Positions 18,639 through 27,874 of a DNA stretch of 45,997 nt are shown piece after piece (the first letter of the stretch is position 1; each line of letters begins with the position of its first letter). The position numbers and the translations under genes are program-made. The notes below the pieces were generated by a model. The model had not been told where the DNA came from. It searched no databases and saw nothing but the letters and a program-made list of their open reading frames with translations. The stretch lies in NCBI GenBank assembly GCA_937138255.1, contig CAKZOU010000044.1:1-45997 (forward strand), given 5' to 3'. This DNA comes from an uncultured Paracoccaceae bacterium (GTDB lineage: Bacteria > Pseudomonadota > Alphaproteobacteria > Rhodobacterales > Rhodobacteraceae).

Positions 18639-19574
18639 ATGCCGAAAATCGAGATGTCGTCCGGCGATCTGCGGGTGGATCGTAGACTGGCGTTTGCCGA
18701 AGGGCTTTGGGCGGGTGGCGACGCTGTGGTCGCCGCTGATCTCATGGCCGAAACGATGCCTGAGGCGCCCCACTGGGCCGTGGGTTGGCTGAGATTTGGA
18801 GAAATGGCCGAGGCCGCTGGCCGCATCGGGCAGGCGATCGAGGCCTATCAGCGGGCGAGTGCGCTCGATCCCGGTGATAGGTTGGGTGCTGCGCTGCGAC
18901 GTGATCTCTTGCGCAAGACACCGGTGATCGAACGATTGTCGTCTGGCTTTGTCGAGGGGCTTTTCGACGACTATGCCCACCGTTTCGATCAATCGCTGGT
19001 TGGCAAGCTCGGCTATCGCGGCCCTGAGATCCTGGCGGCGGCGCTGCCGGAAAGGCTTGGCCGGGTCCTTGATCTTGGCTGCGGCACAGGCCTCATGGGA
19101 GTTGCGATCCGCGAGCGGGCCAGTCTTCTCGAGGGCTGGGATATTTCTGCCGCCATGCTGCGGCAGGCCAAGGCCAAGAAAGCCTATGACAGCCTCTCCA
19201 AACAGGATCTCAATTCCTTGCAGATCGGGGGGCAGCAATGGGATACGATCCTTGCCGCAGATGTCCTGATCTATATCGGTGCGCTTGAGAGGCTCGTCGG
19301 TTGGGTGGCAGGGTCGCTTGCGCCGGGTGGCGTCTTTGCTTTCACTGTCGAAGAGCATATGGGCGAAGGCTTCGTCTTGGGCGAAGCGCGCCGCTATGCC
19401 CATTCCGAGGCCTACCTGCGCGAGCTGCTTGCACAGGCAGGATTTGCCAACGTTGCCCTGACGCGCGAAACCCTCCGAACTGACAGGGGCCAGCCTGTTT
19501 GGGCGCTTGTCGCATCGGCTTCGGTCTTGGTGACAAAGCCGGGCCGGGCCGGCGAAGAGACGGAATTCGCGTGA
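18639..19574 (+). CDS. TPR-containing SAM-dependent methyltransferase
   Basis: 311 residues. Residues 1-90 contain TPR-like helices (W-A-V-G-W-L-R-F-G, A-I-E-A-Y-Q-R-A-S-A-L-D-P). A linker with F-D-D-Y-A-H-R-F-D follows, then the methyltransferase domain with motif I V-L-D-L-G-C-G-T-G near 143-151. This layout matches predicted TPR-methyltransferases (COG4976) of Alphaproteobacteria. The substrate is unknown. GAGGTGAG precedes the ATG. Confidence 0.87.
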   Translation: MPKIEMSSGDLRVDRRLAFAEGLWAGGDAVVAADLMAETMPEAPHWAVGWLRFGEMAEAAGRIGQAIEAYQRASALDPGDRLGAALRRDLLRKTPVIERLSSGFVEGLFDDYAHRFDQSLVGKLGYRGPEILAAALPERLGRVLDLGCGTGLMGVAIRERASLLEGWDISAAMLRQAKAKKAYDSLSKQDLNSLQIGGQQWDTILAADVLIYIGALERLVGWVAGSLAPGGVFAFTVEEHMGEGFVLGEARRYAHSEAYLRELLAQAGFANVALTRETLRTDRGQPVWALVASASVLVTKPGRAGEETEFA

Positions 19575-19597
19575 CCCTTGTTTTTCAGGGATCATTT

Positions 19598-19621
19598 ACA
19601 TATGTTGTTTTCAGCATATGT
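19598..19621. promoter_or_regulatory. Inverted repeat upstream of trxC
   Basis: ACATATG (19598-19604) and CATATGT (19615-19621) are perfect inverted repeats separated by ten bases, ending 14 bases before the trxC start. It could be an operator half-site pair or an RNA hairpin near the ribosome site. Confidence 0.35.
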
Positions 19622-19635
19622 TTCAGGAGTGCGCC

Positions 19636-20058
19636 ATGTCTGGACTGAAAATCACCTGCTTCGATTGCGGTCAGGTCAACCGCGTGCCGGCCGACAAGCT
19701 CGACGCCGCACCGAAATGCGCCTCGTGCGGCGCGCATCTGGTCTCCGACAAGGCCATCGAAATTGATATGCGGACGCTCGAGAAAGCTGCCCGCAACGAC
19801 GATCTGCCGCTCGTCGTGGATTTTTGGGCGCCGTGGTGCGGCCCCTGCCGGATGATGGCGCCCGAGTTCTCCAAGGCAGCGGGCGCCATGAAGGGCAAGG
19901 CGCGGCTGGTGAAGCTCAACACCGAGGCCGAGCCCGCCGCCGGCCAGCGCTATGGCATCCGTGGTATTCCGACGATGGTGAAATTTGCGGGGGGCCGCGA
20001 GGCCAAGCGCCAGTCGGGCGCCGTTCCTGCCACTGCGATCATCCAGTGGGCCAGCTGA
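19636..20058 (+). CDS. trxC: Thioredoxin 2 (zinc-binding)
   Basis: 140 residues from the ATG at 19636, which has AGGAG upstream; an in-frame ATG six codons earlier lacks one. The N-terminal zinc ribbon uses C8/C11 and C28/C31, and the thioredoxin active site is W-C-G-P-C-R with C68/C71. TrxC reduces protein disulfides and in enterics is induced by oxidative stress. It is followed by a strong terminator shared with the convergent csp gene. Confidence 0.94.
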   Translation: MSGLKITCFDCGQVNRVPADKLDAAPKCASCGAHLVSDKAIEIDMRTLEKAARNDDLPLVVDFWAPWCGPCRMMAPEFSKAAGAMKGKARLVKLNTEAEPAAGQRYGIRGIPTMVKFAGGREAKRQSGAVPATAIIQWAS

Positions 20059-20075
20059 CCGACCCAAAAGCAAAA

Positions 20076-20105
20076 CGCCCGAGCCGTTGGGCCCGGGCGC
20101 TTCGT
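20076..20105. terminator. Terminator between trxC and csp copy 2
   Basis: 10-base arms at 20076-20085 and 20090-20099 with one A-C mismatch and a 4-base loop, followed by TTCGTT on the plus strand and preceded by an A-run that serves the minus strand. Confidence 0.75.
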
Positions 20106-20124
20106 TAATCTTTCAAAGACCAGA

Positions 20125-20331
20125 TTAGAGGGTCTTGAGATTGATCGCCGACTCGCGGCCATCACGGCCGGCTTCGATGTCGAATTCAACCTTTTGGTCG
20201 TCCTTGAGGCCGGTCAGACCCGAACGCTCGACGGCCGAAATGTGGACGAACACGTCTTTTTTGCCGCCATCGGGAGCAATGAAGCCGAAGCCTTTGGTGG
20301 TGTTAAACCATTTCACGGTGCCAGTGGCCAT
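20125..20331 (-). CDS. Cold-shock domain protein, copy 2
   Basis: 68 residues with the same RNP1 and RNP2 motifs as copy 1 and a more acidic C-terminal third (E-F-D-I-E-A-G). The frame is open to 20460, but homologues begin at M-A-T-G-T-V-K-W, and AAGGAAT lies upstream of that ATG. Copies 1 and 2 are in the same orientation and bracket the methyltransferase and trxC. The 214-base gap to ettA holds the csp leader and the ettA terminator region. Confidence 0.93.
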   Translation of the reverse strand: MATGTVKWFNTTKGFGFIAPDGGKKDVFVHISAVERSGLTGLKDDQKVEFDIEAGRDGRESAINLKTL

Positions 20332-20504
20332 GTGAAGATTCCTTTTGTTTTCAACGCTGTCCACAGGATGCGACAGCTTGGCTAAGTCACGTCTGGTCGA
20401 GGACTGTGTGCCGAAGTCGGAAAACAGAAGGGTCGATAGAAGATCGTTCGCAGGGTGCATATGGGGCTATGCTGGCGAAAAATCAAGGGAAATCGGAGTC
20501 TTGC

Positions 20505-20531
20505 CCGGCCACAGCAACCCGCCGTGGCCGG
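20505..20531 (-). terminator. Possible ettA terminator hairpin
   Basis: Perfect 8-base arms CCGGCCAC and GTGGCCGG with an 11-base loop lie 15 bases after the ettA stop. The T-run is weak. Confidence 0.45.
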
Positions 20532-20545
20532 AACACTTCCCGAGA

Positions 20546-22201
<1,656 letters not shown>

Positions 22202-22366
22202 GAGAGTCGTCCCTGTCAAAAGATCGGCTCTATCTAGCGATCTGGCCGCCCGAGGGCAATGCAGGGTTCGGAGTGTTTTGCGGTCTCGTCAGAGATAAGT
22301 TTGCACTTTCAATTGGCGGCAGCGCCCTGCACAATTCGGCTGAATCGCAAGATTGTCGGAGCAAAT

Positions 22367-23389
22367 ATGAGCTACATCCCCGCGCCAGACCGCTATTCCA
22401 GGATGATCTACCGCCGTTGCGGGGCGTCTGGGCTCAAGCTGCCGGCGATCAGCCTCGGGCTATGGCACAACTTCGGCAACGACTTTGACGAGCGGAACAA
22501 ACGCGCGATCTGCCAGGCGGCTTTTGACAACGGGATCACGCATTTCGATTTGGCCAATAACTATGGCCCGCCGCCAGGTTCGGCGGAAGAAGCCTTTGGC
22601 GAGATTCTGGCGAGCGACTTCAAGGGCTATAGGGACGAGCTGATCATATCCTCCAAAGCGGGCTATCTGATGTGGGATGGCCCCTACGGGGAATGGGGCA
22701 GCCGCAAATACCTGATCGCGTCATGCGACCAGTCGCTCAAACGGCTGGGAGTTGATTACGTCGATATTTTCTATTCGCATAGGTTCGATCCCGAGACGCC
22801 TCTTGAAGAAACCATGGGTGCTTTGGATCACATCGTCAGGTCAGGGCGCGCGCTCTACGCGGGGATTTCGTCCTACAACAGCGAACAGACCCGCCGCGCG
22901 GCGGCGATCCTGCGAGATCTGGGAACGCCCTGCGTGATCCATCAGCCGTCCTACAACATGATCGACCGCTGGGTCGAACGCGATGGGCTGAAAGAAACGC
23001 TGCACGATCTGGGGATCGGGTCGATCGCGTTTCTGCCTTTGGCGCAAGGGATGCTGACCGGCAAGTATCTGTCGGGCATCCCCGAGGGCAGCCGCGCCAA
23101 TCAGGGCAAGAGCCTTGATCCCAAGATGATCTCGGCCAAAGCCATCACCGCGTTGAACGGGCTCAATGATATTGCGGCCGCGCGTGGACAAACGCTGGCG
23201 CAGATGGCGATTGCCTGGGTCTTGCGCGAGGGCGGTATCACCAGCGCCCTGATCGGCGCCTCGAGGCCGGAACAGGTGGTCGATTGCGCCGGGGCGGTGC
23301 AGAATCTGGATTTTGCGAAAGAAGAGCTGGAAGCAATCGACAGGTTAGCCGACGAAGACGCCTTCCATCGCTGGGCCCGAGAGGGCTGA
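22367..23389 (+). CDS. Aldo/keto reductase, YghZ/Gpr type
   Basis: 340 residues from the ATG at 22367. The start Y-R-R-C-G-A-S-G-L-K-L-P-A-I-S-L-G-L-W-H and the D-L-A-N-N-Y-G-P-P-P-G-S-A-E segment are typical of the YghZ (L-glyceraldehyde 3-phosphate reductase) / K+ channel beta subunit-like clade. The catalytic tyrosine lies in N-N-Y-G and the lysine in S-S-K-A-G-Y. It reduces aldehydes such as methylglyoxal with NADPH. It is divergent from ettA, with 165 bases between them. Confidence 0.93.
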   Translation: MSYIPAPDRYSRMIYRRCGASGLKLPAISLGLWHNFGNDFDERNKRAICQAAFDNGITHFDLANNYGPPPGSAEEAFGEILASDFKGYRDELIISSKAGYLMWDGPYGEWGSRKYLIASCDQSLKRLGVDYVDIFYSHRFDPETPLEETMGALDHIVRSGRALYAGISSYNSEQTRRAAAILRDLGTPCVIHQPSYNMIDRWVERDGLKETLHDLGIGSIAFLPLAQGMLTGKYLSGIPEGSRANQGKSLDPKMISAKAITALNGLNDIAAARGQTLAQMAIAWVLREGGITSALIGASRPEQVVDCAGAVQNLDFAKEELEAIDRLADEDAFHRWAREG

Positions 23390-23444
23390 ACGACATTCCC
23401 AATAGCGAGGATATGCGCCAAAAAGCAGGCAGGCGGAGGCGATA

Positions 23445-24059
23445 GTGCAGGGGTTTCCATACGCAGCGCGGGATCAGGCCATCGGTCTTCTCGGCGGATC
23501 CTTCGATCCGGCGCATGAGGGGCACGTCCGCATCACCCGCGAGGCGCTCAAGCGGTTCGGGCTCGATCAGGTCTGGTGGCTGGTGTCGCCCGGCAATCCG
23601 CTCAAGAAAAGGCAGCCCGCAAGTCTTCAGGATCGCCTCACAGCGGCTCGCAAGGTGATGCGCCATCCGAAGGTGCGGGTGACCGCGCTCGAGGCGCAGT
23701 TTGGAACGCGCCGCACGGCCGATACCATCGCTGTGCTGCAGTCGAACTATCCCGGCGTGCGCTTCGTGTGGCTCATGGGTGCCGATAATCTTGCTCAGCT
23801 GCATGAATGGGGCAATTGGCAGGCGATCATGGAGTCGGTTCCGGTTGGGGTCTTTGCCCGCCCGGGTGACAGGATATCGGCGCGAACCTCGGTTGCCGCG
23901 CAAATCTATCGCGCTCACCGGTTGAGCGGCAGCGATGCCCAGCTCTTGGGGCAAGCGGACGCGCCGGCTTGGGTCTATGTCAACATTCCGATGAGCGATC
24001 TGTCCTCGACCGAGATCCGCGCCTCCGGGCGCTGGGTCGGCGAAAAGGCCGGCGCGTGA
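23445..24059 (+). CDS. nadD: Nicotinate-nucleotide adenylyltransferase
   Basis: 204 residues beginning with GTG. The nucleotidyltransferase motif [11 protein letters not shown] (near 17-27) and the late S-S-T-E-I-R motif are diagnostic. It converts nicotinate mononucleotide and ATP to nicotinate adenine dinucleotide, the substrate of NadE. It overlaps the next gene by four bases (GTGA). It is not next to rsfS/rlmH, a common partner elsewhere. Confidence 0.95.
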   Translation: MQGFPYAARDQAIGLLGGSFDPAHEGHVRITREALKRFGLDQVWWLVSPGNPLKKRQPASLQDRLTAARKVMRHPKVRVTALEAQFGTRRTADTIAVLQSNYPGVRFVWLMGADNLAQLHEWGNWQAIMESVPVGVFARPGDRISARTSVAAQIYRAHRLSGSDAQLLGQADAPAWVYVNIPMSDLSSTEIRASGRWVGEKAGA

Positions 24060-25549
24060 CGGATCGCGCCGGCAACTTGGTCTCGCGCAGGCACGTTTTG
24101 GCCGGTTTGATGGCGACTGTGGCAACCCCTGCCTTGGCTGAAGCGCCTGCCCGTTCCCTCCGCCCGATGGCGCGACCCGGCTCGGCCGTGCGCGCGCCGG
24201 GCCTGCCGGATATCGCGGCCTTGGCCGAGCAGGCAGGGATCGGTGGCAAGGTGAGCGTGGCGCTGGCCGAAGCGGGCACTGGGCGGATCGTTCAGGAACA
24301 CGGGGCGGCGTTGCGGCTTCCACCGGCCAGCGTGGCGAAGGTGATGACCACCTGCTACGCGCTCGAGGCGCTTGGCCCGGACTATGTCTATGAAACACGC
24401 CTTTTTGCGGAAGGTGCGTTTTCTGGCGGCATTCTGGATGGTAATTTGATCTTGTCAGGATCGGGCGACCCGATGCTGACAACCGACGACCTCGGCGCTT
24501 TGGCCAAGGCGCTGGCCGCGGCGGGGATCCGCGAGGTGACGGGCGGGTTTCACCTCTGGCAAAATGCCTTGCCCTACCAGCGCGAGATCGACCCCGGCCA
24601 GCTTCCGCACCTGGGCTATAATCCCGCGCTATCGGGGCTGAATCTCAACTCCAACGTCGTCCATTTCGAATGGGCCAAGGCGGGCGCGGACTATAGGCTG
24701 ACGATGGACGCCCGAAGCAGCCGCTACCGCCCGGATGTGAGCATGGCGCGGATGACTGCGGAGGATCGGGATCTGCCGGTCTATACATATCAGGACGGCG
24801 GCAATTACGACCAATGGACGGTCGCCCGTTCGGCCCTTGGCAATGGCGGTGCGCGGGGATTGCCGGTGCGTTATCCCGCCCTTTTCGCGGGGGACGTATT
24901 CCGCACGCTGGCGGCGGGCGAGGGCATCAGGCTCCCTGCCGGCCAAAACCGGGCCGCCACACCACGCGGCGAGGTGATCGCCAGCCACAAGAGCCGACCA
25001 ATGTCGGAGATCCTGCGGTTGATGTTGAAGTATTCAACCAACCTGACCGCCGAGGCCGTTGGTCTCAAGGCCAGTCTTGCGCGGGGCAAAACGGCGGCGT
25101 CTCTCGCGGCCTCTGCGCAAGAAATGGCGCGCTGGGCGCTTGAGACCAAGGGTGTCGCCTGTCAGCCGGTCGACCATTCGGGCCTTGGTGACAGGACGCG
25201 GATATCGGCCGCGGCTTTGGCTCGTTTCCTCGGCCACGCGGACGTGGCCGGGCGTCTGCCGCCTCTCTTGAAAGAGGTCGGCGTCTTCGACAGCGATGGT
25301 CGTCCGCTGACAGGCAAGGGGACCAAGGTTTTCGCCAAGACCGGAACGTTGAATTTTGTCTCCTCGCTGGCCGGATATGTTCAGCGTGAAGGGCAGGGCG
25401 ACCTTGTCTTCGCGATCCTCTCCGCCGACGAAGACCGCCGCGCCGCGAGCCATAACTCGCAAGACGAGGTGCCGCCCGGCGCGCGGCGCTGGAGCGACAA
25501 CGCGCGTTGGCTACAGCACCGGCTCTTGCGGGATTGGATCTCGGGCTAG
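24056..25549 (+). CDS. dacB: D-alanyl-D-alanine carboxypeptidase/endopeptidase (PBP4, S13 family)
   Basis: 497 residues from the GTG at 24056, overlapping the nadD stop. The N terminus carries a twin-arginine S-R-R-H-V-L followed by a hydrophobic stretch and A-L-A-E-A, so Tat export is likely. The penicillin-binding motifs are S92-V-A-K95, S-T-N near 327 and K-T-G near 428. The spacing between the first two motifs (about 235 residues) shows the extra insert domain of class C PBP4 proteins. It trims or cleaves peptidoglycan cross-links in the periplasm. Confidence 0.93.
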   Translation: MTDRAGNLVSRRHVLAGLMATVATPALAEAPARSLRPMARPGSAVRAPGLPDIAALAEQAGIGGKVSVALAEAGTGRIVQEHGAALRLPPASVAKVMTTCYALEALGPDYVYETRLFAEGAFSGGILDGNLILSGSGDPMLTTDDLGALAKALAAAGIREVTGGFHLWQNALPYQREIDPGQLPHLGYNPALSGLNLNSNVVHFEWAKAGADYRLTMDARSSRYRPDVSMARMTAEDRDLPVYTYQDGGNYDQWTVARSALGNGGARGLPVRYPALFAGDVFRTLAAGEGIRLPAGQNRAATPRGEVIASHKSRPMSEILRLMLKYSTNLTAEAVGLKASLARGKTAASLAASAQEMARWALETKGVACQPVDHSGLGDRTRISAAALARFLGHADVAGRLPPLLKEVGVFDSDGRPLTGKGTKVFAKTGTLNFVSSLAGYVQREGQGDLVFAILSADEDRRAASHNSQDEVPPGARRWSDNARWLQHRLLRDWISG

Positions 25550-25550
25550 A

Positions 25551-25970
25551 TCAAAGGGTCATATGGCGGGCGCGGGTGCCGCGCTCGATTGCCGCCGCGT
25601 GGAGCCGGTCGATATTGAGCTCGTCCCGCACCTCTTCAAGGATGCGCGATTCCGGCCCGTCGATGATGCCATCGGCCGCCGCAACCTCGCACGAGAGCGC
25701 ATAAGCGGTTTCAAAAAGCTTCTCCGGCAAGGCATCGCGGATCAGGCCGAAGAGGGCGTCGAGGCCGTCTTCCTGCTCGAATAGGTCGAAGACGACTTCG
25801 GACATTCGCGGCAGGCGGCCAACGTCGTAGTCGGCAAACAGCGGCAGGTGATTGATCAGGTTGTTGATCTTCACAAGCTCGGCGGTGCGGATATCCTCGT
25901 CCGACGCGGAAACGGTGATCATCAGCGCAACGAGCGCATCCTGCGGGGTCATCGGGGCGTCGGGGGTCAT
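25551..25970 (-). CDS. TerB-like (tellurite resistance) domain protein
   Basis: A 139-residue, all-helical cytoplasmic protein. A-L-V-A-L-M-I-T-V-S-A-S-D near the start and the repeated C-E-V-A-A-A-D-G-x-I-D-x-x-E-S-R-I-L motif fit the TerB fold, with acidic metal-contact positions in A-A-D-G. Stand-alone members have no proven link to tellurite. It is convergent with dacB; their stops are one base apart. Confidence 0.82.
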   Translation of the reverse strand: MTPDAPMTPQDALVALMITVSASDEDIRTAELVKINNLINHLPLFADYDVGRLPRMSEVVFDLFEQEDGLDALFGLIRDALPEKLFETAYALSCEVAAADGIIDGPESRILEEVRDELNIDRLHAAAIERGTRARHMTL

Positions 25971-26081
25971 AGGCGTTTCCTCATGCTTTTCTCACCATTT
26001 ATTGACGCCAGCCCCACCCCGCAATAGGGAGAGCGCCGTAACCCTGCCGATGGGGCAGGGCCAAAACCCGTGAGATATGAG

Positions 26082-27728
26082 ATGTCCGATCTGCGTAGCG
26101 TTGCGATGACGAGCAAAGCCTGGCCCTTTGAAGAGGCCCGCGCGCTCCTGAAACGCTATGAAAAAGCACCGCCAGAAAAGGGTTATGTGCTTTTCGAGAC
26201 GGGCTATGGCCCCTCGGGCCTGCCGCATATCGGCACCTTCGGTGAAGTGCTCCGCACGACGATGATCCGCCGCGCCTTCGAGGTGATCTCGGATATCCCG
26301 ACCCGGCTCATCTGTTTCTCGGACGATCTCGACGGGATGCGCAAGGTGCCCGACAACGTGCCGAACCGCGAGATGCTTTTGGCTAATGTGCAAAAGCCGC
26401 TGACCTCGGTTCCCGATCCTTTCGGCGAATACGAGAGCTTTGGCCATCACAACAACGCCATGCTGCGCCGGTTCCTCGATACCTTCGGCTTCGAGTATGA
26501 ATTCATCTCTGCCACCGAGTTCTACGGCTCGGGCAAGTTCGACGCGACGCTGCGCCTTGCCGCCGAGCGCTATGACGCGATCATGAAGATCATGCTCGCC
26601 TCTCTGCGGGAAGAACGGCAGCAGAGCTATTCCTGTTTCCTGCCGATCCACCCCGAGACGGGCCGTGTGCTTTATGTCCCGATGAAAGAGGTCAACGCCA
26701 AGGAGGGCACCATCACCTTCGACGACGAGACGGGTCGCGAATGGACGCTTCCTGTCACCGGCGGCAATGTGAAGCTTCAGTGGAAGCCCGATTTCGGCGC
26801 GCGCTGGGCGGCGCTGGGCGTCGATTTCGAGATGTATGGCAAGGACCATTCGACCAACACGCCGATCTATGACGGCATCTGCGAGGTGCTGGGCGGCAAG
26901 AAGCCCAACCACTTCACCTATGAGCTTTTCCTCGACGACATCGGTCAGAAGATTTCCAAGTCCAAGGGCAACGGCCTGACCATCGACGAATGGCTCACTT
27001 ATGCCGCGACCGAGAGCCTGTCGTATTTCATGTATCAAAAGCCCAAGACGGCGAAGCGCATGCATTGGGACGTGATCCCCAAGATGGTGGACGAATACCA
27101 TCAGCAGCTGCGCGCCTATCCCACGCAGGATGCCGCCGGGCAGCTGAACAACCCCGTCTATCACATCCACCACGAGCAGGTTCCGACCTCGACCCTGACG
27201 GTTCCGTTCCAGATGCTGCTTAACCTCGCCAGCGTCTCGGGGGCCGAGGACAAGGCCGCCATGTGGGGCTTTATCCGCCGCTATGCGCCGGGTGCGACCC
27301 CCGAGGGCAACCCCGATCTCGATGCTGCCGCCGGCTTCGCCGTCCACTACTATCAGGACCATGTGAAGCCCACCCGCAGCTTCCGCCTGCCCTCCGAGCA
27401 GGAGCGCGCGGCGCTAGAAGACCTCTTGGCCGCGCTCAAAGACAAAGACGCCGCTTTGGGTCAGATCGCCAAGAAAAACGCGGCGATGGGCAACACCGAT
27501 CCGCTGCCGGAAGCCGATTTCGCCAGCGAGGATTTCCTCCAGTCGGTCGTTTTTGCCATCGGCAAGAACCACGGGTTCGAGCCGCTGCGCGATTGGTTCA
27601 AGGCGCTTTACGAGGTGCTGCTCGGCGCCTCCGAAGGCCCGCGCTTCGGCGGCTTCATCGCGCTCTATGGTGTCGAGGACAGCATCGCGCTGATCGAAGC
27701 GGGCCTCGCGGGCAAACTCGCCGGCTAG
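26082..27728 (+). CDS. lysS: Lysyl-tRNA synthetase, class I
   Basis: 548 residues from the ATG at 26082; a GTG at 26070 is also in frame. The class I signatures are H-I-G-T near 49-52 and K-I-S-K-S near 290-294, so this is the archaeal-type class I LysRS. That form replaces the class II enzyme in many Alphaproteobacteria and spirochaetes and is a useful lineage marker. A GC-rich hairpin follows the stop. Confidence 0.95.
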   Translation: MSDLRSVAMTSKAWPFEEARALLKRYEKAPPEKGYVLFETGYGPSGLPHIGTFGEVLRTTMIRRAFEVISDIPTRLICFSDDLDGMRKVPDNVPNREMLLANVQKPLTSVPDPFGEYESFGHHNNAMLRRFLDTFGFEYEFISATEFYGSGKFDATLRLAAERYDAIMKIMLASLREERQQSYSCFLPIHPETGRVLYVPMKEVNAKEGTITFDDETGREWTLPVTGGNVKLQWKPDFGARWAALGVDFEMYGKDHSTNTPIYDGICEVLGGKKPNHFTYELFLDDIGQKISKSKGNGLTIDEWLTYAATESLSYFMYQKPKTAKRMHWDVIPKMVDEYHQQLRAYPTQDAAGQLNNPVYHIHHEQVPTSTLTVPFQMLLNLASVSGAEDKAAMWGFIRRYAPGATPEGNPDLDAAAGFAVHYYQDHVKPTRSFRLPSEQERAALEDLLAALKDKDAALGQIAKKNAAMGNTDPLPEADFASEDFLQSVVFAIGKNHGFEPLRDWFKALYEVLLGASEGPRFGGFIALYGVEDSIALIEAGLAGKLAG

Positions 27729-27734
27729 CCCACA

Positions 27735-27754
27735 GGCCCGCCGTTGCGCGGGCC
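27735..27754 (+). terminator. Hairpin after lysS
   Basis: The arms GGCCCGC (27735-27741) and GCGGGCC (27748-27754) with a 6-base loop begin six bases after the lysS stop. No clear T-run follows. Confidence 0.5.
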
Positions 27755-27811
27755 GTATCCCCACCGTTCCGGTCGTCCAAGGCGGCCTTTACCACCTCAC
27801 GCTAGGCCTTT

Positions 27812-27827
27812 GCTCTGAAACTCTCAG
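27812..27827 (+). promoter_or_regulatory. Glycine-riboswitch-like 3' core fragment
   Basis: CTGAAACTCTCAGG plus the following GCA matches the conserved 3' side of the glycine (gcvT) aptamer. The partner 5' elements (GGAGAG and CCGAAGG) are absent from the preceding 120 bases, so a working aptamer is unlikely. It lies in the leader of the beta-helix gene, in the sense orientation. Confidence 0.3.
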
Positions 27828-27842
27828 GGCAGGGGCCGCGAT

Positions 27843-27866
27843 CCCTTTTCGCCCGTCAGAAAAGGG
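27843..27866 (+). promoter_or_regulatory. Hairpin covering the Shine-Dalgarno of the beta-helix gene
   Basis: CCCTTTTC (27843-27850) pairs perfectly with GAAAAGGG (27859-27866) across an 8-base loop. The second arm contains most of the AGGGGA ribosome site, which ends seven bases before the ATG at 27875. Translation initiation may therefore depend on opening this helix. Confidence 0.5.
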
Positions 27867-27874
27867 GAAGCTAT

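Noticed and set aside
25992-27362. 456-codon minus-strand frame opposite lysS
   Set aside because: Shadow of class I LysRS; no motif recognised in the antisense product.
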